The notes: generated by a model from the sequence alone, not told the origin. Counted from the stretch's first letter, positions 35,101-44,158 are shown. The stretch: 64,000 nucleotides of DNA from Verrucomicrobiales bacterium (GCA_024233215.1 JACKPW010000007.1:1-64000), one strand, 5' to 3'. Made by a program: numbers and translations.

Positions 35101-35413
35101 CATCGAACGGCACGATGCACCAGGCCACGAGGTTGGTCCGGGCGAAAAGTGAATCGATCGCTGCGAGCACGGGCTTCGGCGGCAGGGGACCGGCCCCTCG
35201 GGTGTCGGTCCCGACACCGCCGGATTCAGCGGCCTCTGCGGACTGCAGCGCCACCGCGAGGCACAGCAGGACCAGCTGCAGCAATCGCAACCTCACAGGC
35301 TCGTTGCGCCCGCGCGCGGGTTGCTTGAAAAGTCCGGACCGACCCCGTCCGCCCGGATCCTTCCCCGCTGACCCCCCGCCGCCTCGCTTCACCATCCCGT
35401 TTGCATCAGCCAT
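32156..35413 (-). CDS. TIM-barrel / PQQ-type beta-propeller / cytochrome c fusion protein
   Basis: This 1085-aa exported protein has a signal segment near residues 38-58 (LRLLQLVLLCLAVALQSA). A xylose-isomerase-like TIM barrel (about 70-330) follows, with LALYNHGGWFGEP and IVYNLHHGHQQVDRFPELL. A quinoprotein-type propeller (about 440-1085) has repeats such as VVAVNAGTGEERWRF, IALDARTGRRLWHF and AYDSDTGEELWSHPL. A c-type cytochrome with heme motif CAQCH near residue 867 is inserted between blades. The propeller and cytochrome parts match PQQ-dependent dehydrogenases that oxidise sugars or alcohols in the periplasm. The N-terminal barrel fused to them is unusual. The ATG at 35413 is preceded by a GAGG. 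Confidence 0.85.
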   Translation of the reverse strand: MADANGMVKRGGGGSAGKDPGGRGRSGLFKQPARGRNEPVRLRLLQLVLLCLAVALQSAEAAESGGVGTDTRGAGPLPPKPVLAAIDSLFARTNLVAWCIVPFDAAKRGPEERAAMLERLGFKSFAYDYRAEHVPTFDAEVEALQRHHVRLMAWWFPTTLNEEARLILDVLRRHEQRGVQLWVTGGGEPTRTPEEQQARVVAEAERLRPIAIEAAKIGCSLALYNHGGWFGEPENQVAILERLRAAGVTNAGIVYNLHHGHQQVDRFPELLELMKPHLVALNLNGMTRDGDRNGRLILPLGQGEMDLALVRQICDSGWRGPIGILNHTDRDAEARLLDNLDGLDWLVKRLERAPVGPCPTPRTVADVPWPDPVVHPLDYEQAAARAGHTNGFWQVEDPVQRATLPLHLTLPAARPEELTPANGLPKPSTFRTWHRSHGDNAGTRYAAFDQINRANVTNLQVAWTYHSRDGNHNLQCNPIIVRGVMFAPTSGRHVVAVNAGTGEERWRFQPDGRPAFRGLIYWPGDTGAAERVLFCAGQFLYALNPDSGTPITDFGDGGRTRLPGVAQGDFGAATAGPTIFQGILVVPGFEKDVWGFDCATGRHLWTFHTVPHAGEFGYETWDRTESYGANCWSGMALDEVRGIAYLTTGGPKPNFIGVGHRGQNLFANCLIALDARTGRRLWHFQEIRHDLWDLDVPAPPNLATITREGRRVDVVAACSKIGNTLLLDRVTGKPVFPFQLRRAPTSTVLGEQSWPYQPDVQQPEPFCRQEFTAADLTDRTEEAESWAETWFRSATTGWFLPCTEGRANLFWNIDGGAEWTGACVDPDTGRLYVTANHVGWLISLFRDGDPPDDPRLPKTAGQLVYESTCAQCHATNRMGIATAPPLRGLRFRVDDAFVTNQVRLGKNAMPAHPDMAESDLKALVDFLMWRDRPVPPLPQKPERPSYGMTGYPKFYDYEGYPANKPPWGTLNCIDLNTGKLLWKVPHGEYPELAERGVRKTGTENYGGPIVTAGGLVFCAGTRDNLIRAYDSDTGEELWSHPLPWTGSAPPASYEVNGRQYVVIAATGGNKLGTPYGDAYVAFALP

Positions 35414-35646
35414 GCCTCGGAGGTTAACCACACACCCCGCGGCTTGGATACTCCGGAAGCGGGCCGGATCTCGAGGCACCAGCCTTCGCAATGACGGACC
35501 TGCGCATTCAAACGCTCATGGCCTGGCCCGATTGAGGACTTGAAGAGGGCCCCAAAAGCCTTCAGGTTACTCCATAACAATCCGAGGCGACCGTCACGAG
35601 CCCGGTTCGGTGCCCTGGCCGTCGTCCGTCAGACAGGAACTGCGTC

Positions 35647-36594
35647 ATGAGAAAGACAACTTGCTTCGAGAAGGCGCCTTTGTGCGGGCCTGGAAGAAAT
35701 CCGGAACGGAACATCCGACTGATCTCGCGCCACGGCTTCACGTTGATCGAACTTCTGGTGGTGATCGCCATCATCGCCATTCTCGCGGGGATGCTGCTGC
35801 CCGCCCTGTCCAAGGCCAAGGCCAAGGCCACCGGCATCATCTGCCTGGCAAACACCAAGCAGCTGGGGCTGTGCTGGCAGATGTATTGCGGTGATTTCCA
35901 GGACCGGGTCCCCAACAACTACGGGGTCACGGAGACCATCCAGGCCATCGATCAGGGGGTTTTTGACAACTGGGTTAACAACGTCATGACCTGGGGAGCC
36001 AGCGCCGGCACGGCCGACCGCAGCAACACCAACTTTAACTGGGTCGCGAACGGCGTGCTCGGCAGCTACACCGCCGCCACGCTGGGCGTCTACAAATGTC
36101 CGGCGGACAAATACCTGAGTCCGGCACAGAAGAACGCGGGATGGACCCAGCGGAACCGCAGCCTCTCGATGAACTCGATCTTCGGGCGGTTCAGCATCGG
36201 CAACGATTCCACCGCGCAGGGGCTGAACTGGGGCTTCAGCCAGTACCGCCAGTATCTCAAGCAGTCCGCCGTGCCGAGTCCGGCCAAGACCTGGCTCTTC
36301 CTGGACGAGCATCCGGATTCCATCAACGACGGCTACTTCATCAACAACCCGACCGTGAACCACTGGCAGGATCTGCCGGCATCCTACCATAACGGAGCCT
36401 GCGGCTTCTCGTTTGCCGACGGCCATTCCGAGATCAAGAAGTGGACCAGCGAAAGCTCGCAATACACGGCCGTCCGCTATGTCTATCCGACGGTGATGAC
36501 CTTCGACGCCGCCGGGGTCAACGACTTCGCCTGGTACCTCGAACGCACCGGCTACATCCTGGCCAAGGGCGGCGAGCACCAGTTCGGGTATTGA
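35647..36594 (+). CDS. Type II secretion/pilin-like pseudopilin with H-x9-DG motif
   Basis: This 315-aa protein has a 28-residue basic leader, then the class III signal HGFTLIELLVVIAIIAILAG, with cleavage expected after Gly30 and methylation of Phe. The C-terminal part contains HNGACGFSFADG, the H-x9-DG signature of the DUF1559-like pseudopilins abundant in Verrucomicrobiota and Planctomycetes. The role is probably surface or secretion-pseudopilus related. It is a monocistronic gene, and no pilus machinery is nearby. Confidence 0.9.
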   Translation: MRKTTCFEKAPLCGPGRNPERNIRLISRHGFTLIELLVVIAIIAILAGMLLPALSKAKAKATGIICLANTKQLGLCWQMYCGDFQDRVPNNYGVTETIQAIDQGVFDNWVNNVMTWGASAGTADRSNTNFNWVANGVLGSYTAATLGVYKCPADKYLSPAQKNAGWTQRNRSLSMNSIFGRFSIGNDSTAQGLNWGFSQYRQYLKQSAVPSPAKTWLFLDEHPDSINDGYFINNPTVNHWQDLPASYHNGACGFSFADGHSEIKKWTSESSQYTAVRYVYPTVMTFDAAGVNDFAWYLERTGYILAKGGEHQFGY

Positions 36595-36652
36595 GAATAC
36601 CGCGTCGCCGCCGAGGTCAGTCGGCGCAGGTCAGTTCGAGAGGGAATGGAAT

Positions 36653-36672
36653 GCGCGGACTAACGTCCGCGG
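36653..36672. terminator. Hairpin between convergent genes
   Basis: GCGCGGAC-TAAC-GTCCGCG, with a 7-8 bp stem, lies just before the CE15-like stop codon and 59 bp after the pseudopilin stop. It could act as a bidirectional terminator or be a dispersed REP-type element. Confidence 0.45.
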
Positions 36673-37974
36673 CTACTTCATCTGCCGGTCCGCGAAACCC
36701 AGGTACTGCGTCCAATCGTAGTCCGTCACGTCGTGTTTGCCGGTGCGAATGTGGTAGCCGATTCGCCCCGCCACGGGATGGTTCACCGCCGGCATCTCCT
36801 CCGCCGGAAGGCCCTCGTAACCGAACAGCGCATAGACCGGTCCGGCCAGCTTCGCCGACAGGAACTCGCCTTTCGGATCCGCCCAACGATCCTCCTCGGC
36901 ACTTGCCACGTAGACCGGCCGCGGTGCCATGAGCGCGATCAGTTCGTGCTGGTCCACCGGCAGGGCATCCTCGTTGTCGTTGTACTGCAGGTAATTGTCG
37001 CAAAACCAGTGGGGGAAGGAGGTGTTGATGCGGCGGACGCTTTCACCGAACCGGCGCCGGTTCAACGCCGCCCCACCGCAGCCGGAGTCGTTCGAGATGA
37101 CCAGCGCAAACCGTTCATCCACCGCACCCGCCCAAAGCGCCGTCTTGCCAAGCCGCGAATGGCCGATCACCGCCACGCGTTTCGCATCGATGCCGAGTCC
37201 GTCATTACTGGTTTCGATGACATCAAGAATCCGGCTCAACCCCCAGGCCCACGCCGCGATCGAACCCCATTCGTCAGGGGCCGGGCCGGTCTGCTTGCCG
37301 GTGTAGAACCACGGGTGGATGCCGTTCCGAAAGCCGTCGTCGAAATCCGGATCGATGTCGCCGTAGTAGGCCGTGACGAGGGCATAACCTCGCGCCAGGA
37401 TCATCTCCACCGGCCAGCGACTTGAACTCGAGCCCCGGGAAGCCTCGGTCGCCCGGTTGTTGAGGACGTTCTCCCCCCGGCTTTCGCGCATCCACGATTC
37501 CGACAGGCGGATGGCCGGGTCGGCGTTCACCGCCTGGTTCCCGGCGAAGTTGAGCCCCAGAAAGGCCGGCACCGGACCGCGGGCCTGCCTCGGCAGGTAG
37601 ATCAGGACATCCACCCGCGGACCGTCGCGACGACCGGTGAGATACACGGCGACCTGACGGCGACGCGCCTTGCCACCCAGCGCATCCTCACTCTGCTCGA
37701 ACACCTCGGCGGTCACGGGCGTGGTGGGTTGGGGCGCGCGACCGTAAATGTGCGTCTCGAACAAACGCACCAGTTCCGGCCGGCGTTCCGCGCGCCATTC
37801 CCCGGCGGAGGCCACCTTGCGGCCATCCGCCATGGTCAATGCATCCGGCAGGGTGTAAGCAGGAATCCTGGCCTCGTCGTAGATGGCTTCCTGGGAGAGG
37901 GCGGGTAAACACGCGGCGGCGGCGGCCAAAGTCAGTGCGGCGACGTGTCTGCTGGAGCAACAGGTCCGTTTCAT
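36673..37974 (-). CDS. Secreted CE15-like glucuronoyl esterase / acetylxylan-esterase-type hydrolase
   Basis: This 433-aa alpha/beta hydrolase has a signal peptide (SSRHVAALTLAAAAACLPAL). The nucleophile elbow GHSRLGKTALW is near residue 272, the G-x-S-R-x-G-K form characteristic of CE15 glucuronoyl methylesterases. An acid (ASAEEDRWADP) and the catalytic His region (IGYHIRTGKHDVTDYDW) are placed correctly. CE15 enzymes cut ester links between lignin and glucuronoxylan. Some family members have other substrates, so the exact ester is uncertain. Confidence 0.85.
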   Translation of the reverse strand: MKRTCCSSRHVAALTLAAAAACLPALSQEAIYDEARIPAYTLPDALTMADGRKVASAGEWRAERRPELVRLFETHIYGRAPQPTTPVTAEVFEQSEDALGGKARRRQVAVYLTGRRDGPRVDVLIYLPRQARGPVPAFLGLNFAGNQAVNADPAIRLSESWMRESRGENVLNNRATEASRGSSSSRWPVEMILARGYALVTAYYGDIDPDFDDGFRNGIHPWFYTGKQTGPAPDEWGSIAAWAWGLSRILDVIETSNDGLGIDAKRVAVIGHSRLGKTALWAGAVDERFALVISNDSGCGGAALNRRRFGESVRRINTSFPHWFCDNYLQYNDNEDALPVDQHELIALMAPRPVYVASAEEDRWADPKGEFLSAKLAGPVYALFGYEGLPAEEMPAVNHPVAGRIGYHIRTGKHDVTDYDWTQYLGFADRQMK

Positions 37975-38093
37975 GGCGTGGTTTTCAATCTGGATTTCCG
38001 TCACAGGGTAGCGGGCGAACCCGCCGAGGCCAACGGGAAACGCGTGCCCCGCGCCGGGCCGGGCTTCGTTGAAGGAGGATGACCGTCCTCGTT

Positions 38094-38399
38094 CTATCCA
38101 CGCCGTGCTGAAACGCGGCGTCGAATCCAGCCCGGATCCCGCCGCAAGTCGAGCACCGCAACGACACGAATCTCGTGTGTTCCGTCGAGGTAGTAGATGC
38201 CAAACGGGAAGCGGCCCGCAAGAAGGCGGTGGCATCCATGCTGCCGTCGATGCACCGCGTCAAGGCTTCCCAGCTTCGAAATGTCCGCCAGTAACGAGGT
38301 GACGCAGTAGTCCCCAACCCCTTTCTCTTGCCGGTCGTAGAAGGAACGCGCCTGCTCGATGTCCTCGACCGCCTCAGCCAGCAAGACCACGGACTTCAT
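38094..38399 (-). CDS. RelE/ParE-family toxin
   Basis: This 101-aa protein has the ParE/RelE core: EAVEDIEQARSFYDRQ at the N-end and FPFGIYYLDGTHEIRVVAVLDLRRDPGW near the C-end. The fold is consistent with a ribosome-dependent RNase or gyrase inhibitor, and the two cannot be told apart here. Its ATG overlaps the antitoxin stop by 4 bp, so the pair is translationally coupled, antitoxin first. Confidence 0.88.
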   Translation of the reverse strand: MKSVVLLAEAVEDIEQARSFYDRQEKGVGDYCVTSLLADISKLGSLDAVHRRQHGCHRLLAGRFPFGIYYLDGTHEIRVVAVLDLRRDPGWIRRRVSARRG

Positions 38400-38614
38400 G
38401 TCCCCCGCCCCAGCAGCCGTGCCCGGGCCTCCTCCAGTGTCAGGAACTCGCCTCCTCCGTGATCGACCTTCTCCAACCGATTGGCCAGCACCTCTTCGTG
38501 CCAGTCCGGCGAAGGCACGGCGTCCGGGCTCCGCGACAGCGACGCCCAGAGCAACTCCATCGTCTCGATGCGCTCCAGCACGCTCATTCGCTCGATCTCC
38601 GCCGCTTCGATCAT
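38396..38614 (-). CDS. Addiction-module antitoxin (TIGR02574-like)
   Basis: This 72-aa acidic protein carries the pattern MSVLERIETMELLWASLS...WHEEVLANRLE...LTLEEARARL, typical of the antitoxins paired with RelE/ParE toxins in environmental bacteria. It precedes and overlaps the toxin gene, as expected for a self-regulating TA operon. Confidence 0.88.
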   Translation of the reverse strand: MIEAAEIERMSVLERIETMELLWASLSRSPDAVPSPDWHEEVLANRLEKVDHGGGEFLTLEEARARLLGRGT

Positions 38615-38748
38615 GGCTGGAGGTTACCTGGATGCGACTTGTCAGGCAAGACTACTGCCGAAGGCACCTCACACAGCAAGGGACAGACAATTCCACGCTC
38701 GACCCGCATCAGCACCGCCCCGATACTCCCGGGCATCGAACGACGCCC

Positions 38749-39531
38749 ATGAAAGCTTGCAAGCACATCCCTCTGTCCGGCGCCCTCGCGCTGATTGTGT
38801 TCAGTTCAACTGTCCCGGCCGCCGATTCCCCTGTCGGCGTCGGCGCCAAACCCATTCCCGGTGCGGAGATGGTCCTGGACGGTTCCCGGGCCATGCTCGA
38901 CGCGAAATGGACCTATTGGGAAGGGCCCCGGTTCAAGTCCTCCCTGCCCATCAAATGGAAGGTCGTGGACGATCCCGTGGACGGCGGCACCTGCATCTCC
39001 ACCTTCGACCCCGCGGCGGAAGGCGGCCTCTACGGGGCGGCGGACATCGTCACGAAAAAGCCGTACCGCGACTTCCGCGCCCATGTGGAGTTCCTCATCA
39101 CGAAGCCGGGCGGGAACAGCGGGGTTTATCTGCAAAACCGCTATGAGATCCAGGTGCTGGACGGTGACACCGGCGCGCACGGAATGGCCGCGGTGATCAA
39201 CGAACGCGCCGCACCCTTCGACGCCTACAACGGCACCGGCAAATGGAATGCGTATGACATCCAGTTCCGGGCCGCGCGGTTCAAGGACGGAAAACGGGTC
39301 GAGCAACCGATGGTCACCATTTACTTCAACGGGAAGAAGATCCACGAGAACGTCCGGATCAGCCAGGTCTGGGGCGGCCCAAACTCGGGCGTGGACGGCG
39401 GCAACGACGGCGGCAAGGGCATCACGGACACCCCGCAGGGCCTGAAACTCCAAGCCGAGGGACACGATGTGCGCTACCGCAACATCTGGCTCAAGGACCT
39501 CGACCTGACCGACCCGAACACGGATTTCTGA
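38749..39531 (+). CDS. Secreted DUF1080 (LamG-like) protein
   Basis: This 260-aa protein has a signal peptide (HIPLSGALALIVFSSTVPAA) and a single DUF1080 beta sandwich: YRDFRAHVEFLITKPGGNSG, VYLQNRYEIQVLDGD, GKWNAYDIQFRA and VRYRNIWLKDLDL. It is shorter than the 394-aa homologue at 30870-32054 and lacks its helical tail. It is probably an extracellular glycan-active or glycan-binding protein. The ATG at 38749 gives the signal peptide. Confidence 0.85.
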   Translation: MKACKHIPLSGALALIVFSSTVPAADSPVGVGAKPIPGAEMVLDGSRAMLDAKWTYWEGPRFKSSLPIKWKVVDDPVDGGTCISTFDPAAEGGLYGAADIVTKKPYRDFRAHVEFLITKPGGNSGVYLQNRYEIQVLDGDTGAHGMAAVINERAAPFDAYNGTGKWNAYDIQFRAARFKDGKRVEQPMVTIYFNGKKIHENVRISQVWGGPNSGVDGGNDGGKGITDTPQGLKLQAEGHDVRYRNIWLKDLDLTDPNTDF

Positions 39532-39561
39532 GGCTTGTCCCAGCGTGTCCTGACGGGACCT

Positions 39562-41325
39562 TCAGCCTTCCTGCTGCTGCTCAGGAGGGGTCTCAACCTC
39601 CGGGGGAGGCGGCTTGAGTCGCTCGATCTCACGCGCGAAATTCCCGGCCGAATCCCGGCGGCCCGCCGACTTGGCAATCGGCAGTGCCTCCTCGTAGATC
39701 GCCAGGAGGCCGGGTCGATCCGGGTGGTCCGCAAAAAACTGTTCGTAGGCCTCCACGGCGTCCTTCTCGCGATTCGCCGCCGTGCAGTACCGGGCCAGAG
39801 CGAGTTGCAGATGCGCCTTCTGCTCCGGTGAGGGCCCGCTGTCCAGCGCGCGTCGACAGGCCACGACCGCCTCGTTCCGGTGCCGGAGCCCGGCATGCAG
39901 CTCCGCGAGCTTTTGCTGGAGAATGGCACTGCCGTTGGCCAGCGGCTGAGCCTCCAGTTCCTCGACGGCGCTCCCGGCATCCAGCCCCTGGCTGAGCCGG
40001 TGGTTCAGGTCCTGCAGAATCAACCATTGCGCCGCCTCGGAAGGCTTGCCTGCGAGCTGCACCTTGAACTCCTCGATCGAATGCAGCATGGGACAGTAGA
40101 GGGGATCCCCGACCACCGTGGTTTGCCAGGAAAGGGTCCCCTGCGCGGCATAGATCGCCTCCCCGAAGGTGAAGCCGCGATCCAACAGACGGTCGAAGAA
40201 GATCCCGACATTGGGGGTGCCCTTGAGATAAGGCTCGTAGACGCATCCGAAGGTCGCTGTCACCCCGCGATCCAGCAGCGGCCCGACCCACGCCGTGCCG
40301 GTGCTCTTCAATGTCCGGGCACTGAAGGAGTGCAGGTGATAGGCCACGGCTCCCGGCATGAATTCCACGGTGGCAGACTTGAACGGCCCACTGACCGACC
40401 CGGCATACCACCCCGCGTACAGGGCAATCTGCGGCATGGGGAATCCTTCCGGAAACACCGGCCCGGCCCGGTCCACCACCGTCTCATAACCGGCCCGCCG
40501 CGCCACCTCACTCGCCGCCCGAATCCAGTCGTCCCCCACCTGATAGCCCCCACCGTTGAGACCCCGCAAATCGAACCAAGCCCGCCCCCACAATCCTTTC
40601 TCCTCCGCCTGCACCGCCTTGTCGACCAGCCCCATCGCGATCTCCGCGGTCGGCCCGTCCAGCCGGGCAACCATGAACACGCCGTTGCGTGGGTGGAGCT
40701 GAGCCGGATCGGTGGCACCGGCCAGCGGGTTGGTCATCGGTCCCGCCAAGGGCACGCCGCTCTCGATCTGCGCCAGGCCGGCCAATTCACTGTCCACTGC
40801 CGCCTCATTGCGCCGCATCGGAGCCGCCAGCTTTTCCTGCCCGGGGCGGACGAGGCTGGGATCCGGAGCGATCTTGAGGGGCACCCCGTAGCAGAGCACC
40901 AGATACCGAATGGCGGTTTCCTGAATCACGTTGCTCACCTGGCCCGGGGTGCCGGCGGTCCCCCGACCCTCCGGCCCGGCGACCTGCACCAAGCCCCGTT
41001 CCACCAACTCCTTCATCAAGGGCCGGCGCAACCGCTCATCAAAATTGGCCCGGGTCAGGGTCTCGCCGGTCGGCAGGGACAGCCCGATTACCTGCGGGTC
41101 CGGCACGTGACGAACCTCCGCATAGTGCCGCGCCACGCGCGCCGAATCGTCCCCGCCGGCCAGATTGTAGATCACAACCACTTCCTCGCCCCGCCGATCC
41201 GGGGCCTCCGCCGCAGCCACCACGCCTGCCATCACCCCTGCCCCCAACACCAACCCGGACCCCGCCCACCCGAGAGCCAGGCCACGCCGGAAGACGGACT
41301 TCCCTGTGTTTCGCACTTCGTTCAC
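39562..41325 (-). CDS. TIGR03790-family exported protein
   Basis: This 587-aa protein has a long N-terminal signal/anchor segment (LALGWAGSGLVLGAGVMAGVVAAA). VVVIYNLAGGDDSARVARHY and IRYLVLCYGVPLKI are hallmarks of TIGR03790, a family of unknown function common in Verrucomicrobiota and Planctomycetes. The last 150 residues look like TPR-like helices (LHAGLRHRNEAVVACRRAL; AVEAYEQFFADHPDRPG). It starts at a GTG whose GTGA overlaps the stop of the upstream hydrolase. Confidence 0.8.
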   Translation of the reverse strand: MNEVRNTGKSVFRRGLALGWAGSGLVLGAGVMAGVVAAAEAPDRRGEEVVVIYNLAGGDDSARVARHYAEVRHVPDPQVIGLSLPTGETLTRANFDERLRRPLMKELVERGLVQVAGPEGRGTAGTPGQVSNVIQETAIRYLVLCYGVPLKIAPDPSLVRPGQEKLAAPMRRNEAAVDSELAGLAQIESGVPLAGPMTNPLAGATDPAQLHPRNGVFMVARLDGPTAEIAMGLVDKAVQAEEKGLWGRAWFDLRGLNGGGYQVGDDWIRAASEVARRAGYETVVDRAGPVFPEGFPMPQIALYAGWYAGSVSGPFKSATVEFMPGAVAYHLHSFSARTLKSTGTAWVGPLLDRGVTATFGCVYEPYLKGTPNVGIFFDRLLDRGFTFGEAIYAAQGTLSWQTTVVGDPLYCPMLHSIEEFKVQLAGKPSEAAQWLILQDLNHRLSQGLDAGSAVEELEAQPLANGSAILQQKLAELHAGLRHRNEAVVACRRALDSGPSPEQKAHLQLALARYCTAANREKDAVEAYEQFFADHPDRPGLLAIYEEALPIAKSAGRRDSAGNFAREIERLKPPPPEVETPPEQQQEG

Positions 41326-42134
41326 GGCGAAAGAGTAACACCATCCTCCGATACACGCACCTGCAAGCCGTCATACGCCAGCGTGATGTCGGGCGGCAGT
41401 TTCGCCTGATCCACGTCGTGATCGTAGTCATGCGTGAGATGGGTGAAAAAACACCGTTCTGCCCCCAGCCGGGAGCACACCTCAACAGCTTCGGCCGTTG
41501 ACAGATGGGTGGGATGGGGCTGCGGACGGAGCGCATCAAGCACCACCGCCGAAGTCCCGGCCACCACTTCCATGGCCGCCTCCGGTACGGTCTTGCAGTC
41601 GGTCAGGTAGGCGAGGCGCTTGCGCCCCCCCTGCTTGAACACATACCCCGTGCAGGTTGTCCGCCCATGCGGCAACGCCACGGGGGTCACCCGCAGATCC
41701 CCCAGTTCGAACGGCCCATCCACCACGCGCGGGTCCGGAACAAAGTAGCCCTTCGGTATGGGACGACCGCTGAACGCGTAGTCAAACACCCGACGGAGCA
41801 CCGCCATCGTTTCGGGCGACGCGTGCACCGGCAGGCCACCGTCCCGCTCCCAGCAAAACCGGCGGCAGTCGTCCATTCCCATGATGTGATCGGTATGACC
41901 GTGGGTCACCAGGACCGCGTCCAGCCGCCGGACCTTCTCCCGCAACAACTGCATCCGGAACTCCGGCGTGGTGTCGATCACGAAAGCGATTTCGTCGGTC
42001 CACACATAGAGCGACGGCCGCGTGCGGTGGTTCCTCGGGTTCGCGAGGAATTCCGGCGGGTAGTCGACCCCGACCATGGGAACCCCGTGCGAGGTTCCTG
42101 ATCCAAGAAAGACAAAGTTGAGGTCCTGGCCCAT
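41322..42134 (-). CDS. PhnP-like metallo-beta-lactamase hydrolase
   Basis: This 270-aa protein has GSGTSHGVPM at the N-end, the metal motif THGHTDHIMGMDD and a downstream TDCKTVPE with the bridging Asp. FFTHLTHDYDHD is near the C-end. This is the PhnP/RNase Z-like phosphodiesterase subgroup. The likely substrates are cyclic phosphodiesters or nucleotides. Its stop overlaps the TIGR03790 gene start. Confidence 0.85.
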   Translation of the reverse strand: MGQDLNFVFLGSGTSHGVPMVGVDYPPEFLANPRNHRTRPSLYVWTDEIAFVIDTTPEFRMQLLREKVRRLDAVLVTHGHTDHIMGMDDCRRFCWERDGGLPVHASPETMAVLRRVFDYAFSGRPIPKGYFVPDPRVVDGPFELGDLRVTPVALPHGRTTCTGYVFKQGGRKRLAYLTDCKTVPEAAMEVVAGTSAVVLDALRPQPHPTHLSTAEAVEVCSRLGAERCFFTHLTHDYDHDVDQAKLPPDITLAYDGLQVRVSEDGVTLSP

Positions 42135-42287
42135 GCTTTACTCCGCAATCGTCCTGACATCCTGCCAGTTCCGGGCGCCTCCAGGCAATTCTCCGCCGAC
42201 GCGTCCCCGACCGACCGATGCCATGTGCTATGTGCTTGCCCTTCCCCGCCCTGTTGCAGGCACACTCGCCGCCAGACACGTGCCGGC

Positions 42288-44063
42288 ATGTTGACCACCC
42301 TGCGCATCCGCAACCTGGCTCTCGTGGAGGAACTCACCCTCGAGTTTCCCGCGGGCCTCGTCATCGTCACCGGCGAAACCGGCGCCGGCAAATCCATCAT
42401 CCTCGGCGCCCTGAACCTCCTGCTGGGACAGCGGGCCGACCGTTCCCTGATCCGGAGCGGGGCGGACAACTGTTCCGTGGAAGGGGTGTTTGACATCCGC
42501 TCCCTCCCCGCCACCTTCCACGAACTGCTCGCCGCAAACGGCCTCGAACCGTGCGAGGAACACCAACTCCTCCTGAAACGCGCCTTCTCCGCAAACGGTA
42601 CCAACCGCCAGTTCATCAACGGCAGCCCCACCACACTCACCGTCCTGGCGACAGTGGGCGACTGGCTCGTCGACATGCACGGGCCGCACGATCACCAATC
42701 CCTGCTTCAGCCCGCCCGCCAGCTCGCCATCCTGGACGCCTACGGCAACCTCGGCCGGGAGGTGGAGGCCTTTGGCCAACGAATGAGGCAACGCGCCGGC
42801 CTGCTCGCCGAAAAGGAGGCGCTCGTGGTCGACGACGAAACCTACGCCCGCCAACTCGACCTCCTCCGCTTCCAGGTCCGCGAGATCCACGACGCCGCCT
42901 TGAAACCCGACGAGGTCGAGGCGGTCGAGGCGGAACATCAGCGCTGCACCAACGCCTCCGCCCTGATGCAGTTTGCCCAGGCCCTGCAAAGCCTGCTCGC
43001 GGATGAGGAGGAATCCGTGCAGTCCCGACTCCAGGCAATGGGACGCATCCTCCACGAACTTCACCGACTCGACCCGGACACCGCATCGCTCGGCGAAATG
43101 CACGAGCAGGCCAGTGCGCTGCTCCAGGAACTCGGCGCCCAACTCGCCGATTACGTGGACCGACTGGAACTCGACCCCGCCCAACTGGAGGCGTTGGAGC
43201 AACGACTCAACCTCATCCAGGGCCTGAAACGAAAGTACGGTACGAACATCGAGGACGTCCTGCGCTTCGGCGAGGAGGCGCGTACCCGGCTCGAGCAACT
43301 CGAAGGCCGGGAAGCGGAGGTGGCCCGGCTCAATCGTGAGGTCGCGCGGCTCGACCACGAACTCCTGGCTGCCGGTAAGCAGCTTACCGGCCGCCGCAAG
43401 GCACTGCTCCCCCGGCTGGCGAAAGCCGTGAGCCAGGAGCTTTCCGAACTCGGCTTCGCCCGGAGCCGGTTCCAAATCGGGCTGGAAACCGGCGGCCCGC
43501 CGGCGACCGGCGTCACTGGCTTCGACACGGTGGAATTCGAATTTGCTCCCAATCCGGGCGAACCGTTGCGCCCCCTACGGGCGATTGCCTCCTCGGGCGA
43601 AATGGCCCGGGTGATGCTCGCCATCAAGACCGTGCTGGCCACCGAAGACCAGGTCCCCGTCCTGGTGTTCGACGAGGTGGACGCCAACATCGGGGGGGAA
43701 ACCGCCCATGCGGTGGGGGCGAAGATGCGTGCCATCGCCGCGCACCGGCAGGTCTTCTGCATCACCCACCTGGCGCCGGTCGCGGCCGCGGCGGCAGCGC
43801 ATTACCGCGTCAGCAAGGAAGTGCGCGGCAACCGCACGCATACGCGCATGGATCTGCTCGACCCGGCGGCGCGTGTCACCGAACTGGCCCGGATGATGGG
43901 GGGACAGACCGACGCCGCACGAAAGCATGCCGAGGCCCTGCTCGAAACCGCACACGAAACCGCCCCTGCGCCGCGGAATTCCGGAACCAACGCGAAGAGT
44001 GTGCGGCGCTCGGGAAGGAGTGCCGGGCCGCCGGAAGACTCTCGGAACATAGTGACTGACTGA
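42288..44063 (+). CDS. recN: DNA repair protein RecN
   Basis: This 591-aa SMC-like ATPase acts in double-strand-break repair. The Walker A motif GETGAGKS is at residues 29-36. Long coiled-coil arms span about 150-400 (RMRQRAGLLAEKEALVVDDE; RLNREVARLDHELLAAGKQL). The signature IASSGEMARVMLAIK and Walker B VLVFDEVDANIGG follow. A low-complexity C-terminal tail of about 40 residues is atypical. It is divergent from the MBL/TIGR03790 pair, with about 150 bp between starts. Confidence 0.95.
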   Translation: MLTTLRIRNLALVEELTLEFPAGLVIVTGETGAGKSIILGALNLLLGQRADRSLIRSGADNCSVEGVFDIRSLPATFHELLAANGLEPCEEHQLLLKRAFSANGTNRQFINGSPTTLTVLATVGDWLVDMHGPHDHQSLLQPARQLAILDAYGNLGREVEAFGQRMRQRAGLLAEKEALVVDDETYARQLDLLRFQVREIHDAALKPDEVEAVEAEHQRCTNASALMQFAQALQSLLADEEESVQSRLQAMGRILHELHRLDPDTASLGEMHEQASALLQELGAQLADYVDRLELDPAQLEALEQRLNLIQGLKRKYGTNIEDVLRFGEEARTRLEQLEGREAEVARLNREVARLDHELLAAGKQLTGRRKALLPRLAKAVSQELSELGFARSRFQIGLETGGPPATGVTGFDTVEFEFAPNPGEPLRPLRAIASSGEMARVMLAIKTVLATEDQVPVLVFDEVDANIGGETAHAVGAKMRAIAAHRQVFCITHLAPVAAAAAAHYRVSKEVRGNRTHTRMDLLDPAARVTELARMMGGQTDAARKHAEALLETAHETAPAPRNSGTNAKSVRRSGRSAGPPEDSRNIVTD

Positions 44064-44130
44064 GCACCTCGAATCCCTGTGTCCCCACCCAACAGGCGCG
44101 AGTTTTTTCCACGCGCGCCCGACTTTTTCC

Positions 44131-44158
44131 GTGACAAGCTGTGGGCACGGATTATTTT
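44131..44158 (+). promoter_or_regulatory. Possible promoter of tRNA-Glu(TTC)
   Basis: GTGACA at 44131-44136 and TATTTT at 44153-44158 are separated by 16 bp and end about 17 bp before the tRNA. Confidence 0.45.
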
